A stretch of 64,000 nucleotides of DNA from JBDRED01 sp043820025 [NCBI: Elusimicrobiota bacterium] (lineage in GTDB: Bacteria; RUG730; JBDRED01): positions 1-64,000 of the forward strand of contig JBDRED010000005.1 of assembly GCA_043820025.1 (NCBI GenBank), given 5' to 3'. Of the stretch, positions 9,882-17,073 are shown piece by piece (positions within the stretch are counted from its first letter, which is position 1; each line of letters begins with the position of its first letter). The translations under genes were made by a program, and so were the position numbers. The notes under the pieces were generated by a model. The model ran no database searches, had not been told where the DNA came from, and worked only from the letters and a program-made list of their open reading frames with translations.

Positions 9882-10000
9882 TTTGTCTGCATAGTTATTA
9901 TAAAATTATATTTACTTATTAGAAGAACTTAGTGCATTTCTATACTTTTGAAAGAGTAAAGACTGGATGATGAATCAATTTCAACATGACAGAAAAAAAA

Positions 10001-10042
10001 GCAAGGCTAAACCAGTCATTCGACTGGTCTAAAGAGCCTTGC
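10001..10042. repeat. Intergenic compound hairpin
   Basis: Outer arms GCAAGGCT (10001-10008) and AGCCTTGC (10035-10042) enclose inner arms ACCAGTC (10011-10017) and GACTGGT (10022-10028). There is no T-tract on either side, so it is more likely a mobile repeat hairpin than a terminator. Confidence 0.6.
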
Positions 10043-10073
10043 CCTACAATGATGTATTCACGATTCAGAAAAA

Positions 10074-10103
10074 GACTGGATTCCGGATCAAGTCCGGAAT
10101 GAC
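10074..10103. repeat. Dispersed TTCCGGATCAAGTCCGGAA repeat, copy 1
   Basis: A 30-bp element with palindromic core TTCCGGA-tcaag-TCCGGAA. An identical 30-bp copy lies at 12541-12570 and a decayed one near 13888. Such repeats occur in many bacterial genomes and often yield spurious GLDPESS open frames. Confidence 0.85.
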
Positions 10104-10173
10104 ACACACGCGTAAAAACACATATCACCCCATCTCAATTTAAATAAAATTCATAAAAATAAAAACTTCTCAC

Positions 10174-10228
10174 TTGACAACACTGTATAAATCATATACA
10201 TTTATTAATAAGTGCATATGATTTATAC
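10174..10228 (+). promoter_or_regulatory. Promoter and palindromic operator of the AbiEi-like gene
   Basis: A consensus -35 box TTGACA is at 10174-10179; with a 17-base spacer the -10 is TACATT at 10197-10202. A long inverted repeat overlaps it: GTATAAATCATATAC (10185-10199) and GCATATGATTTATAC (10214-10228), 14 of 15 positions complementary. AbiEi antitoxins repress their own promoter by binding inverted repeats, so autoregulation is likely. Confidence 0.75.
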
Positions 10229-10237
10229 GGAGACAAT

Positions 10238-10840
10238 ATGAATAAAAAGCAAAAGAAACTTATAAATTATTTTGAGGTTAAAGGCGGGATACGCAGATTT
10301 TCAAAAGTTTTAAGAGAAGGATTTCATCCTGATTCGCTTAATGCTCTTGTGCAAGATAATAAAATAGAGAAGATTTCAAGAGGGCTTTACAAGCTAAGAA
10401 GTTATAAAATAGGAGAATATCCTGATCTTGTTATGGCGTCGCTCGAAGCTCCCAGAGGAGTTATATGTCTTATATCCGCTCTTTATTTTCATGAAGCAAC
10501 AAATGAAATACCAAAATATATAGATATGGCTATTCCTCGAGGAACGCATGTTTATGTAATGAAATATCCGCCCGCAAGATTTTATCGTTTTAATTCTAAA
10601 TCGTGGGAATCCGGGATTGAAGAACATATAATAAAAGGCCACAAAATCAAAGTTTATAATCTTGCCAAAACTATAGCTGATTGTTTCAAGTTTCGTAATA
10701 AGATTGGAATTAATATTGCGAGAGATGCTCTAAAAACCGCTATCGCAGAAAAAAACATTAAACCAAAAGAAATTATGCATTATGCAAAGATTTGCCGGGT
10801 TGAAAATGTTATAAAACCAATATTGGAGACATTGATTTGA
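10238..10840 (+). CDS. AbiEi-family antitoxin / transcriptional regulator, apparently orphan
   Basis: 200 aa. The N-terminal 50 residues are a winged-helix antitoxin domain (IEKISRGLYKL is typical), followed by the AbiEi C-terminal region with ALYFHEAT and KVYNLAKTIADCFK. Family members neutralise an AbiEii nucleotidyltransferase and repress the operon. Here no toxin gene follows; the next 370 bases are non-coding and repeat-bearing, so the toxin has been lost or the protein acts as a lone regulator. GGAG precedes the ATG at 10238. A second, complete AbiEi/AbiEii pair exists at 50338-51818, but the two antitoxins differ clearly in sequence. Confidence 0.82.
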   Translation: MNKKQKKLINYFEVKGGIRRFSKVLREGFHPDSLNALVQDNKIEKISRGLYKLRSYKIGEYPDLVMASLEAPRGVICLISALYFHEATNEIPKYIDMAIPRGTHVYVMKYPPARFYRFNSKSWESGIEEHIIKGHKIKVYNLAKTIADCFKFRNKIGINIARDALKTAIAEKNIKPKEIMHYAKICRVENVIKPILETLI

Positions 10841-11210
10841 AAAAAAATATTAGAAGCACGTTAAATTTTAGAAATTATTATAAAAATAAATTTAGACACT
10901 CAAACACATTTCACAAATTCTTAAACAAAAGGCAGGTGATGAAAAATATTGCAAAGTAAAAATTTAGAAAATAGAGAATAGAAAATAGGGAAATAACTAT
11001 TTTTATATAATCTATTTTTGCCTTTTGTGTCTTCAAACACACACATTATTATTAATCAAAATTATTTCATGAGTAAATCAAAACATGTTCGCTATAGGTT
11101 TATTTTAGCATGATTATGTTTAGAGTTTTGAGGTGAGGTTTTCGACTTCAAACGGAACAGTTAAAAAAAAGAAATGTAATTATATCTCAATATTATAATA
11201 GGAGAAAAAA
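10841..11210. other. Intergenic stretch with copy 1 of the cassette repeat
   Basis: Very AT-rich, no coding frame that I can support. It holds the 40-bp direct repeat 10902-10941 described separately. Otherwise I see nothing beyond the GGAG ribosome-binding site of the next gene at 11201-11204. Confidence 0.7.
10902..10941. repeat. 40-bp direct repeat upstream of the first DUF1016 gene
   Basis: Bases 10902-10941 (ending AAAGGCAGGTGATG) are identical to 12649-12688, which lies upstream of the second DUF1016 gene. A decayed third copy at about 13904-13931 lies upstream of the third. The repeat therefore precedes each DUF1016 gene in turn. Confidence 0.85.
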
Positions 11211-12293
11211 ATGAAAAAAGAAAATAAAAATAAACAAAGTTACAAAGGAAAAACAAGCAATAAAAACATGGACGTAAAAGAAAAAGTTTATGAACGTATT
11301 CGTAAAATTATTGAGCAGGCTAGAAATAATATTGCAAGGGTGGTTAATACTGAAATAGTTTTAGCATATTGGCATATTGGTAAAGAAATAGTTGAGGAAG
11401 AACAGAACGGCGAGAAGCGCGCTGGATATGGAGAAAAGCTTTTAGGAAGTCTTTCACGAAGACTTTCTGAGGAATTTGGGAGGGGTTTTGATGAGTCAAA
11501 TTTGCGAAATATTCGAATGTTTTATTTAATGTATCCAATTTGTGACGCACTGCGTCACGAATTGAGCTGGACCCATTATAGGATCTTAATGCGTGTTGAT
11601 AATTTTGAAGCAAGATCATTTTATGAAGCTGAATGTTTAGCAAATAATTGGTCAGGGCGAGAACTCGAACGTCAGAAAGGCTCTCTTCTATATGAGCGTC
11701 TAGCTTTAAGTAAAAATAAAAAAGGTGTTATGAAATTAGCTCTAAAGGGACAGGAATTAACGACATATCAGGATATGATAAAAGATCCTTATGTGTTAGA
11801 ATTTACAGGGTTGTCGCCTAATTCAAAACTTTATGAAAGCAAGTTAGAGGAAGCGCTTATAGACAATTTATCAAAATTTTTACTTGAACTTGGTAAAGGG
11901 TTCACTTTCGTTGGACGGCAAAAACGTATTTCTCTTGATGGAGACCACTTTTATATTGATCTTGTTTTTTATAATACAATTTTAAAATGTTTTGTTCTTA
12001 TTGACTTAAAAATTGGAAAACTCACGCATCAAGATATCGGACAAATGCAGATGTATGTAAATTATTTTGATCGTGTTGTGAAACAAAAAGATGATAATTT
12101 GACAGTTGGTTTAGTTCTTTGTGAAAATAAAAAAAATGCGGTTGTAAAATATACACTGCCAGAAAATAACAAACAAATATTTGCTTCAAAATACAAATTA
12201 TATTTGCCTACAAAAAGTGAATTGATCAATGAATTGAGACGAGAACGATTTCGAGGGAAAACTTTAAATAATAAAAAGGGTATAAAAGACTAA
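11211..12293 (+). CDS. DUF1016/YhcG-type PD-(D/E)XK nuclease, intact copy
   Basis: 360 aa. The N-terminal YhcG domain (about residues 20-170) contains VLAYWHIGKEIVEEEQ and ALRHELSWTHYR. The C-terminal nuclease domain has KDPYVLEFTGL, then FVGRQKRISLDGDHFYIDL and CFVLIDLKIGKLTHQDIG, giving the D...DxK catalytic pattern. Family members are found in defence islands and next to R-M genes; most have no tested function. A GGAG site at 11201 precedes the ATG. A 27-bp palindrome at 11537-11563 encodes the ALR region. It is the only complete member of three neighbouring paralogues. Confidence 0.88.
   Translation: MKKENKNKQSYKGKTSNKNMDVKEKVYERIRKIIEQARNNIARVVNTEIVLAYWHIGKEIVEEEQNGEKRAGYGEKLLGSLSRRLSEEFGRGFDESNLRNIRMFYLMYPICDALRHELSWTHYRILMRVDNFEARSFYEAECLANNWSGRELERQKGSLLYERLALSKNKKGVMKLALKGQELTTYQDMIKDPYVLEFTGLSPNSKLYESKLEEALIDNLSKFLLELGKGFTFVGRQKRISLDGDHFYIDLVFYNTILKCFVLIDLKIGKLTHQDIGQMQMYVNYFDRVVKQKDDNLTVGLVLCENKKNAVVKYTLPENNKQIFASKYKLYLPTKSELINELRRERFRGKTLNNKKGIKD
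11537..11563. repeat. In-gene palindrome of DUF1016 copy 1
   Basis: Arms GTGACGCA (11542-11549) and TGCGTCAC (11551-11558) around a single C, extended by AATT on both sides with one mismatch. It encodes the CDALRHE segment just before LSWTH. Equivalent palindromes occur at the same protein position in the two neighbouring paralogues. Confidence 0.85.
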
Positions 12294-12419
12294 AGTGAAA
12301 AAAAGACAATGAGTTTTATTCTAATATTTGAATTATCCAACAAACTATTGGACAAAACTTGCACAGCTTGCGCGAGAAATAATATTGTGACATATTAAAT
12401 GTATTATTTAACATGTCTA

Positions 12420-12444
12420 ATTCTCTACGCAGTGCGTAGAGAAT
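12420..12444. repeat. Free-standing palindrome related to the DUF1016 in-gene palindromes
   Basis: Perfect arms ATTCTCTACGCA (12420-12431) and TGCGTAGAGAAT (12433-12444) around one G. The ACGCA-S-TGCGT core is shared with the palindromes inside DUF1016 copies 1 and 2, but the outer arms differ with compensating changes. Confidence 0.85.
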
Positions 12445-12448
12445 CAAG

Positions 12449-12526
12449 ATGACATACGGTTTATTACTAAGAAAAGAAACGGTGACAAATTGTCACCAAC
12501 TGAAAATGCAGGCAAGTGATAGGGAA
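12449..12526 (+). pseudogene. Bro-N-like gene scrap
   Basis: About 25 codons reading KETVTNCHQLKMQASDREF. This matches the segment SVTNCHQLKMIAEDGKM in the Bro-N fragment at 17074 and the general Bro-N/DinD-like motif. It contains the same GGTGACAAATTGTCACC palindrome (12481-12497). No other part of the Bro domain is present, and the frame runs on into the dispersed repeat, so this is a remnant and not a gene. Confidence 0.6.
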
Positions 12527-12540
12527 TTTAAACGAGTAAA

Positions 12541-12570
12541 GACTGGATTCCGGATCAAGTCCGGAATGAC
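12541..12570. repeat. Dispersed TTCCGGATCAAGTCCGGAA repeat, copy 2
   Basis: Identical over 30 bp to 10074-10103, including the palindromic core. Here it runs on into a second dispersed repeat ending GGCCTCAGGATGAC near 12635. Confidence 0.85.
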
Positions 12571-12648
12571 AGAGAGTAAGGCAGATCCTTCGGCGGAGTT
12601 TACCCTCGAGCGAAGCGAAGGGCCTCAGGATGACATATGCACGCGCAA

Positions 12649-12688
12649 AAACACATTTCACAAATTCTTAAACAAAAGGCAGGTGATG
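12649..12688. repeat. 40-bp direct repeat upstream of the second DUF1016 gene
   Basis: Identical to 10902-10941. Its last 14 bases overlap the start of the 92-bp repeat 12675-12766, so the repeats are modular. Confidence 0.85.
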
Positions 12689-12766
12689 TCCTCATTTTTA
12701 TCCTACAAAAAAAGATTAGAATATTATTCTAAATAATAATCTTTTCAAAACATTTAATCGTAATTC
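12675..12766. repeat. 92-bp direct repeat flanking DUF1016 copy 2, left
   Basis: Exact match to 13918-14009, on the other side of the gene. Inside is a small palindrome (TAGAATA-t-TATTCTA) within outer arms AAAAGATTA and TAATCTTTT, which could fold as a hairpin. Confidence 0.88.
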
Positions 12767-12841
12767 AAAAAAAACAAATTTATTCAAATTTAAATTACAG
12801 ACCTGCGGAATTATTAAGAAAACACGCGGTATGGAGGTAAT

Positions 12842-13879
12842 ATGGCTAGAAAAAAAGTAATTGATAATGAATTTAATTTTTTTCAAGATGTGAGAAATAT
12901 TTTAAATAAGGCTAGAGAAAAGACATATGTCGTTATTAATTCTGTAATGGTGGAAACTTATTGGCAAGTAGGCAAAAGAATAGTAGAACAGGAACAGAGT
13001 GGGGAAAAGAAGGCGAGTTATGGGGAAGGTGTTTTAAAAAACTTATCTATAGCGCTCACGGCTGAATTTGGGAAGGGGTTTTCCTATGCAAATCTTCGCA
13101 ATTTTAGACAATTCTATCTTACCTATCCTGATGAGAATTGCTACGCACTGCGTAGCAATTTGAGTTGGACACACCATAGGTTAATTATGCGTGTTGAAAA
13201 AGAGGAGATAAGAGAATATTATATCAAAGAGTGTATAGAACAAAACTGGAGCTCAAGAGCTTTAGAGCGCAATATCAATTCCTGTTATTTTCAGAGATTA
13301 CTTTCAACACAAAAAAAGCCTGAAATGGTCAAAAAACTATTTGATATAAATAGTAAAGATAATTTCATTAAAGATCCTTATGTATTAGAATTTCTTGGGC
13401 TATCTGAAAACTCTGAGTATCATGAATCAGTATTTGAGAGCGCAATTATTAACAACTTACAAAAATTTCTTTTAGAATTAGGAAAAGGATTTTCTTTTAT
13501 TGGGCGGCAGTTCAGAATAAGCACGTAAACAACGCATTTTTATCTGGATCTTGTTTTTTATAATTATATTTTAAAATGCTTTGTAATTATCGACTTAAAA
13601 ACAACTAAGCTAACTCATCAGGACATTGGACAGATGGATATGTATGTTCGAATGTTTGATGAATTAAAACGAGGGAAAGACAATAATCCTACTATTGGAA
13701 TAATACTTTGCGCGGACAAAGACGAGACAATAGTTAAATATTCCGTTTTAAAAGAAAGTGAGCAAATATTTGCTTCTAAGTACAAGACAGTACTTCCTAC
13801 TGAACCGGAATTGATAAAAGAAATTGAGAAAGAACAGCGATTTTTTGAAAACAGAAATTTGGAAAGGAGAAATAAGTGA
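12842..13879 (+). pseudogene. DUF1016/YhcG-type nuclease interrupted by one in-frame TAA, copy 2
   Basis: The frame runs from ATG 12842 to TAA 13877-13879 and is aligned end to end with copy 1, except for a TAA at 13526-13528. Translation reads GRQFRIST-stop-TTHFYLDLVFYN; copy 1 reads GRQKRISLDGDHFYIDLVFYN, the same length, so there is no frameshift. The stop removes the catalytic D...DLK part (IIDLKTTKLTHQDIG) from the N-terminal domain. The ATG at 13634 is an internal methionine of the same frame. A good ribosome-binding site (GGAGG, 12832-12836) remains. It is probably a recent pseudogene; read-through cannot be excluded. Confidence 0.85.
13136..13160. repeat. In-gene palindrome of DUF1016 copy 2
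   Basis: Perfect arms AATTGCTACGCA (13136-13147) and TGCGTAGCAATT (13149-13160) around one C. It encodes the YALRSN segment before LSWTH, at the position equivalent to the palindrome in copy 1. Confidence 0.88.
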
Positions 13880-13917
13880 TTTATTGACTAGATTCCGGTT
13901 TAAACAATTCTTCAAAC

Positions 13918-14009
13918 AAAGGCAGGTGATGTCCTCATTTTTATCCTACAAAAAAAGATTAGAATATTATTCTAAATAATAATCTTTTCAAAACATTTAA
14001 TCGTAATTC
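13918..14009. repeat. 92-bp direct repeat flanking DUF1016 copy 2, right
   Basis: Exact copy of 12675-12766. It is preceded by a decayed version of the 40-bp repeat (about 13904-13931) and of the GATTCCGG repeat (about 13888). The rest of the 270-base gap before the next gene shows nothing I can name. Confidence 0.88.
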
Positions 14010-14149
14010 TAAAAAATCAAATTACTAAATTTTCCGGGTGGAGTTATTACTGACGCATTTCGTATATAACTGCATATAAAATTGTTTTATATCAATTTTT
14101 TAACCAGGCAATTTCAAAAATCTGCATTTCTATTTAAGGAGTATTAATA

Positions 14150-14833
14150 ATGAAAAAAAAGATAAATATTTCATCAGATAAACGAATACATTTTGGGCGG
14201 AAAAAAGATAAAGTCATTTTTCCTGTGGCGCCAATAAAAACAAAAATGCCATCTACCTATATTTCCTTGCTTTCTAATTTGAAAGAACGAATTCGTCATG
14301 AACGATTGCGTGTAGTTTTGGCTAGCAATAGCGCGCTAGTAATGTTGTATTGGGATATTGGTCAATGTATATTAAAAAAACAAAAAGAAGAAGGTTGGGG
14401 CGCAAAAGTTATTGATAGGCTTTCTACTGATTTAACAAGAGAATTTCCTGATATGAAAGGTTTTTCTCCCAGAAATTTGAAATATATGCGTTCCTTTGCT
14501 GCCGCATGGGAGAATAGAACATTTGTGCAGCAGCTTGCTGCACAAATACCGTGGTTTCATAATTGTATTTTAATTGATCGTATATCAAGCAGAAAAGAAA
14601 GGGAGTGGTATATTGGTCAGGTACTTGCAAATGGATGGAGTCGCAATATTTTATCTACACAAATTAATAATAATGCATATGCTCGTTATGGTAAGGCTAT
14701 TTCTAATTTTAAGACTGTATTACCTCAAGTAGATTCTGATCTTGCTTGTCAAATATTTAAAGATCCCTACATTTTTGATTTTTTAGGTACAGCAGATTTG
14801 CGTAAAGAACGGGAATCTATCAAAGACTCTTGA
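14150..14833 (+). pseudogene. DUF1016 N-terminal domain, C-terminal nuclease lost, copy 3
   Basis: 227 aa of a different DUF1016 subfamily (VQQLAAQIPWFHN in place of ALRxxLSWTH; ANGWSRNILSTQI). The protein follows the family up to KDPYIFDFLGTADLRKERE and then ends after five unrelated residues, just where the PD-(D/E)XK domain should begin. The following bases belong in another frame to the next, headless gene, so a recombination junction lies near 14815. AAGGAG precedes the ATG. If translated it would be only the DNA- or protein-binding half. Confidence 0.8.
14521..14547. repeat. In-gene palindrome of DUF1016 copy 3
   Basis: Perfect arms ATTTGTGCAGCA (14521-14532) and TGCTGCACAAAT (14536-14547) with loop GCT. 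It encodes FVQQLAAQI, the position equivalent to ALRxx in copies 1 and 2, though the sequence is unrelated. Confidence 0.85.
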
Positions 14834-14990
14834 GTCGTATGTTGCTCCAAATATAAACCTGTCAGACTACAGCGGATTTAAGATAGAAAATAATCTAAGA
14901 TGGGAAGGCTTTTCTACAACTAGTCAAATATACGAGCCAAAGACATTTACAAATGTAACTGTATCAAACAATAACATCACAGGTTTTAAT

Positions 14991-16493
14991 ATGGCCTTGT
15001 CCAATATGAATTGGAATGTGCAGTATAAAGCTAGTGACATACAATATAATAATAATCTTCCGAGCAGTATGAGGCTTGATACTATAGATATTGCAGGCAA
15101 TACATTTACGCAAAGCATAAGTAATATATCCTACATTCAAAGTCAAGACACAGCAAGATATCAAGGCCTGGTAAAAACCTGGGAAAGAAACGCAAATGAT
15201 TCAAGTAAATATATGTATAGGCAAAGCCTTGACGCTGTAAAGAGCGGAATAGACCCGCCAAAGTTTCTTCCTAAATCATTTACAATAGAAACAACAGGCC
15301 CGCAGGGAACAAAGAACACAATAAACTTTCTAAATGTTAAATGGAATAATGATAGAATTGTTTCTTTTGACGCTGTTGTGTCTTCTGTAGAAAGAGGCCT
15401 CTCACAAAATCCCTTCTCCCCTGAGGGGAGAGGGCAGGGTGAGGGGGTAACACTCTTCAAAGTCTCTTCCATTTTTCAGGATAATAATAAATTTCTTGGA
15501 GTAAATATTGATATTACAAGAAACAATGAAACAATAACTCATACTTGGAAAACAGACGATGATATTTCATTAGATAAATTCGTAGAACAAATAGGCCTTG
15601 GAGTAAATCCCGTCTTAATAATGGGATCAAACACATTACAACTAGGCGAAGCAAAGATAGCGGCTCTAAGCGTTAATTATGACGATAGAGGATATTTAAA
15701 TAATGCGGTAAATGTCTATGATGAAACTAAAAACAATACCTTTACCGAAAACAAAAGAGATGATAATATAAATATCGTAAGCCTTGCAGTTAAAGCGCAG
15801 GATATGGTAATTGAAAACCCGAGATTATTTATGTTTCCGTCAATATGGGCGGGCTTGGGGTTAAAAAAGGGAACAATAGACTATTTTAAGGTAGATGACT
15901 CGAGCCTTATGTTTCCGCAGACAGAGGGAGCATCGCATAATCTAAAAGATTACAAAGCGTATGTGATACTTGGAATAAATACAGGCAACAATGAAGCTCA
16001 GCTAAGAGCAAATCAAAAGGGAATAGTAGTAAGGTCAAACCCTACGTCAGGAGAATATGCAGATCTCGTTGAATGCGGATTAGGAAAAACAGTAGGCGAG
16101 GTATTTCCCGGAGCAGGGAGGCTGGCGCATTTAGCTGCCGAGGATATGAAACAATTGGCATCTGAAAAAAGAGACTATGTATTTCACAGCCAGGGCACAA
16201 TAATAGCGAAGAATGCGCTAAAGATACTAGCGGATCAGGGAATAAAATTTAGTGAAGGAAGTCAGTTTGTATTTCTGGGTCCTGCAGTAAAGAAAAAAGA
16301 TATATTAAAGATTGCATTTAATTTAGGGATAGAAGAAAGAAAAGTAATTTTTAATGCAAATCCCAAAGATATAGTAGCAAATTTATTTTCTGATCATGGT
16401 AAAAATTCTATATGGGATAGTAATTTGAAAGACCATTGTTTAGATAGTTACAAATGGTGGAAGGAGTGGAATCCAAATGAAAAACATAATTAA
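14991..16493 (+). CDS. Headless secreted-type protein with C-terminal lipase-like domain
   Basis: The ATG at 14991 is only the first methionine; the frame stays open back to about 14814 (reading LESYVAPNINLSDYSGFKIEN), where it meets the truncated DUF1016 gene, so the true N-terminus is missing. The beta-rich, asparagine/threonine-rich first two thirds look like part of a large exported protein. The C-terminal third has YVFHSQGTIIAKNAL, a serine nucleophile elbow like that of alpha/beta-hydrolase lipases. A dispersed repeat is inserted in frame at 15411-15434. The stop overlaps the next gene by 17 bases. It resembles the C-terminal effector end of a polymorphic toxin; this is inference. I know no named family for the whole. 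Confidence 0.55.
   Translation: MALSNMNWNVQYKASDIQYNNNLPSSMRLDTIDIAGNTFTQSISNISYIQSQDTARYQGLVKTWERNANDSSKYMYRQSLDAVKSGIDPPKFLPKSFTIETTGPQGTKNTINFLNVKWNNDRIVSFDAVVSSVERGLSQNPFSPEGRGQGEGVTLFKVSSIFQDNNKFLGVNIDITRNNETITHTWKTDDDISLDKFVEQIGLGVNPVLIMGSNTLQLGEAKIAALSVNYDDRGYLNNAVNVYDETKNNTFTENKRDDNINIVSLAVKAQDMVIENPRLFMFPSIWAGLGLKKGTIDYFKVDDSSLMFPQTEGASHNLKDYKAYVILGINTGNNEAQLRANQKGIVVRSNPTSGEYADLVECGLGKTVGEVFPGAGRLAHLAAEDMKQLASEKRDYVFHSQGTIIAKNALKILADQGIKFSEGSQFVFLGPAVKKKDILKIAFNLGIEERKVIFNANPKDIVANLFSDHGKNSIWDSNLKDHCLDSYKWWKEWNPNEKHN
15411..15434. repeat. Dispersed CTCCCC...GGGGAG hairpin inserted in a coding frame
   Basis: CCCTTCTCCCC and GGGGAGAGGG pair around TGA-like loop bases. With the flanking GGCAGGGTGAGGGGG it is the common dispersed repeat seen in many genomes. 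It keeps the reading frame, adding NPFSPEGRGQGEG to the protein. Confidence 0.8.
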
Positions 16494-17055
16494 AAAAGCA
16501 GTATTAGTAATCTTAGTAATTGTGGGTGTAATTTTAGTGTTAAGAGTATTTTTTTGGTTTTATAATATTCAAAGAGAATCAAAGTCTGAAGTGTTGGATA
16601 AATATATAGAATCAATGTCTAATAAAGATGGTTGGGTCGTTGTAAGTAGAGGTGACTGGGAAATGGGTCGAAGTGGTAAGTACTTGGTAAGAGAGAGAAA
16701 AAGAAAAAATGTAAAAACAGGTATCATTGAAGATACTTATGAAGGATTAGATGCGTATAAATCATATAATAGAGATAATAAATGGAAGAATAGGCCGGTA
16801 GTTTATATTGGTGAATGGAAGTATGATTCGCAATTAAAAAAAGATATAAGGTTGATCAAACGACAATTTTTAACAGATGGAGATGTAGATGAGATGTTTG
16901 AAACCAAAGATGATATAAATAAAGATATACCACCCAAACCATTAGAACTTATAAGAGAAAACAACACGCCATTAAGAGGCCGCGGAATAACCAAAGCAGA
17001 GAATGATAAAATAGTAGAAGCTCTGCGCGCCCAAGGCTACATAGTCGAAGAATAA
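16477..17055 (+). CDS. Small membrane-anchored protein, possible immunity partner
   Basis: 192 aa. One N-terminal membrane segment (about residues 7-28, AVLVILVIVGVILVLRVFFW) is followed by a charged domain of about 160 residues with no motif I recognise. The gene overlaps the stop of the lipase-like gene by 17 bases, the usual layout of a toxin followed by its immunity gene. The last eight codons and stop recur as a 25-bp scrap at 18305-18329, suggesting a second copy once existed. An immunity role is inferred from layout only. Confidence 0.6.
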   Translation: MKNIIKKAVLVILVIVGVILVLRVFFWFYNIQRESKSEVLDKYIESMSNKDGWVVVSRGDWEMGRSGKYLVRERKRKNVKTGIIEDTYEGLDAYKSYNRDNKWKNRPVVYIGEWKYDSQLKKDIRLIKRQFLTDGDVDEMFETKDDINKDIPPKPLELIRENNTPLRGRGITKAENDKIVEALRAQGYIVEE

Positions 17056-17073
17056 ATCAAAGAGGATTATTTC

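Larger units (their letters stand above)
9882..10237. other. Intergenic accessory stretch with hairpins and dispersed repeat
   Basis: No gene is supported here. Bases 10001-10042 form a two-part hairpin (GCAAGGCT with AGCCTTGC outside, ACCAGTC with GACTGGT inside). Bases 10074-10103 are a 30-bp dispersed repeat found again at 12541-12570. The minus-strand open frame across it encodes the familiar HSGLDPESS repeat translation, so it is not a gene. The last 60 bases hold the promoter and operator of the next gene. Confidence 0.8.
12294..12841. other. Intergenic repeat mosaic between DUF1016 copies 1 and 2
   Basis: No intact gene. In order it holds a free palindrome (12420-12444), a Bro-N-like scrap with its own palindrome (12449-12526), the 30-bp dispersed repeat (12541-12570), a second repeat type ending in CTCAGGATGAC (about 12588-12635), the 40-bp repeat (12649-12688) and the 92-bp repeat (12675-12766). 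The short open frames here are composites of these pieces. Confidence 0.8.

Noticed and set aside
9940-10128. Minus-strand open frame reading CHSGLDPESS
   Set aside because: This translation is the well-known product of the dispersed TTCCGGA repeat and not a protein.
11194-11199. TATAAT box before DUF1016 copy 1 as a promoter
   Set aside because: It directly abuts the ribosome-binding site, which would make the transcript start after that site; no -35 box is present.
12467-12661. Minus-strand open frame with a second HSGLDPESS stretch
   Set aside because: Same repeat as at 10074; the frame is a mosaic of two dispersed elements.
13634-13879. 81-codon open frame as a separate gene
   Set aside because: It starts at an internal methionine of the DUF1016 copy 2 frame after the in-frame TAA and has no start site of its own; it is reported as part of that pseudogene.
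10841-14149. CRISPR array
   Set aside because: The direct repeats here are few, of unequal length and separated by whole genes; there are no regular short spacers and no cas genes.
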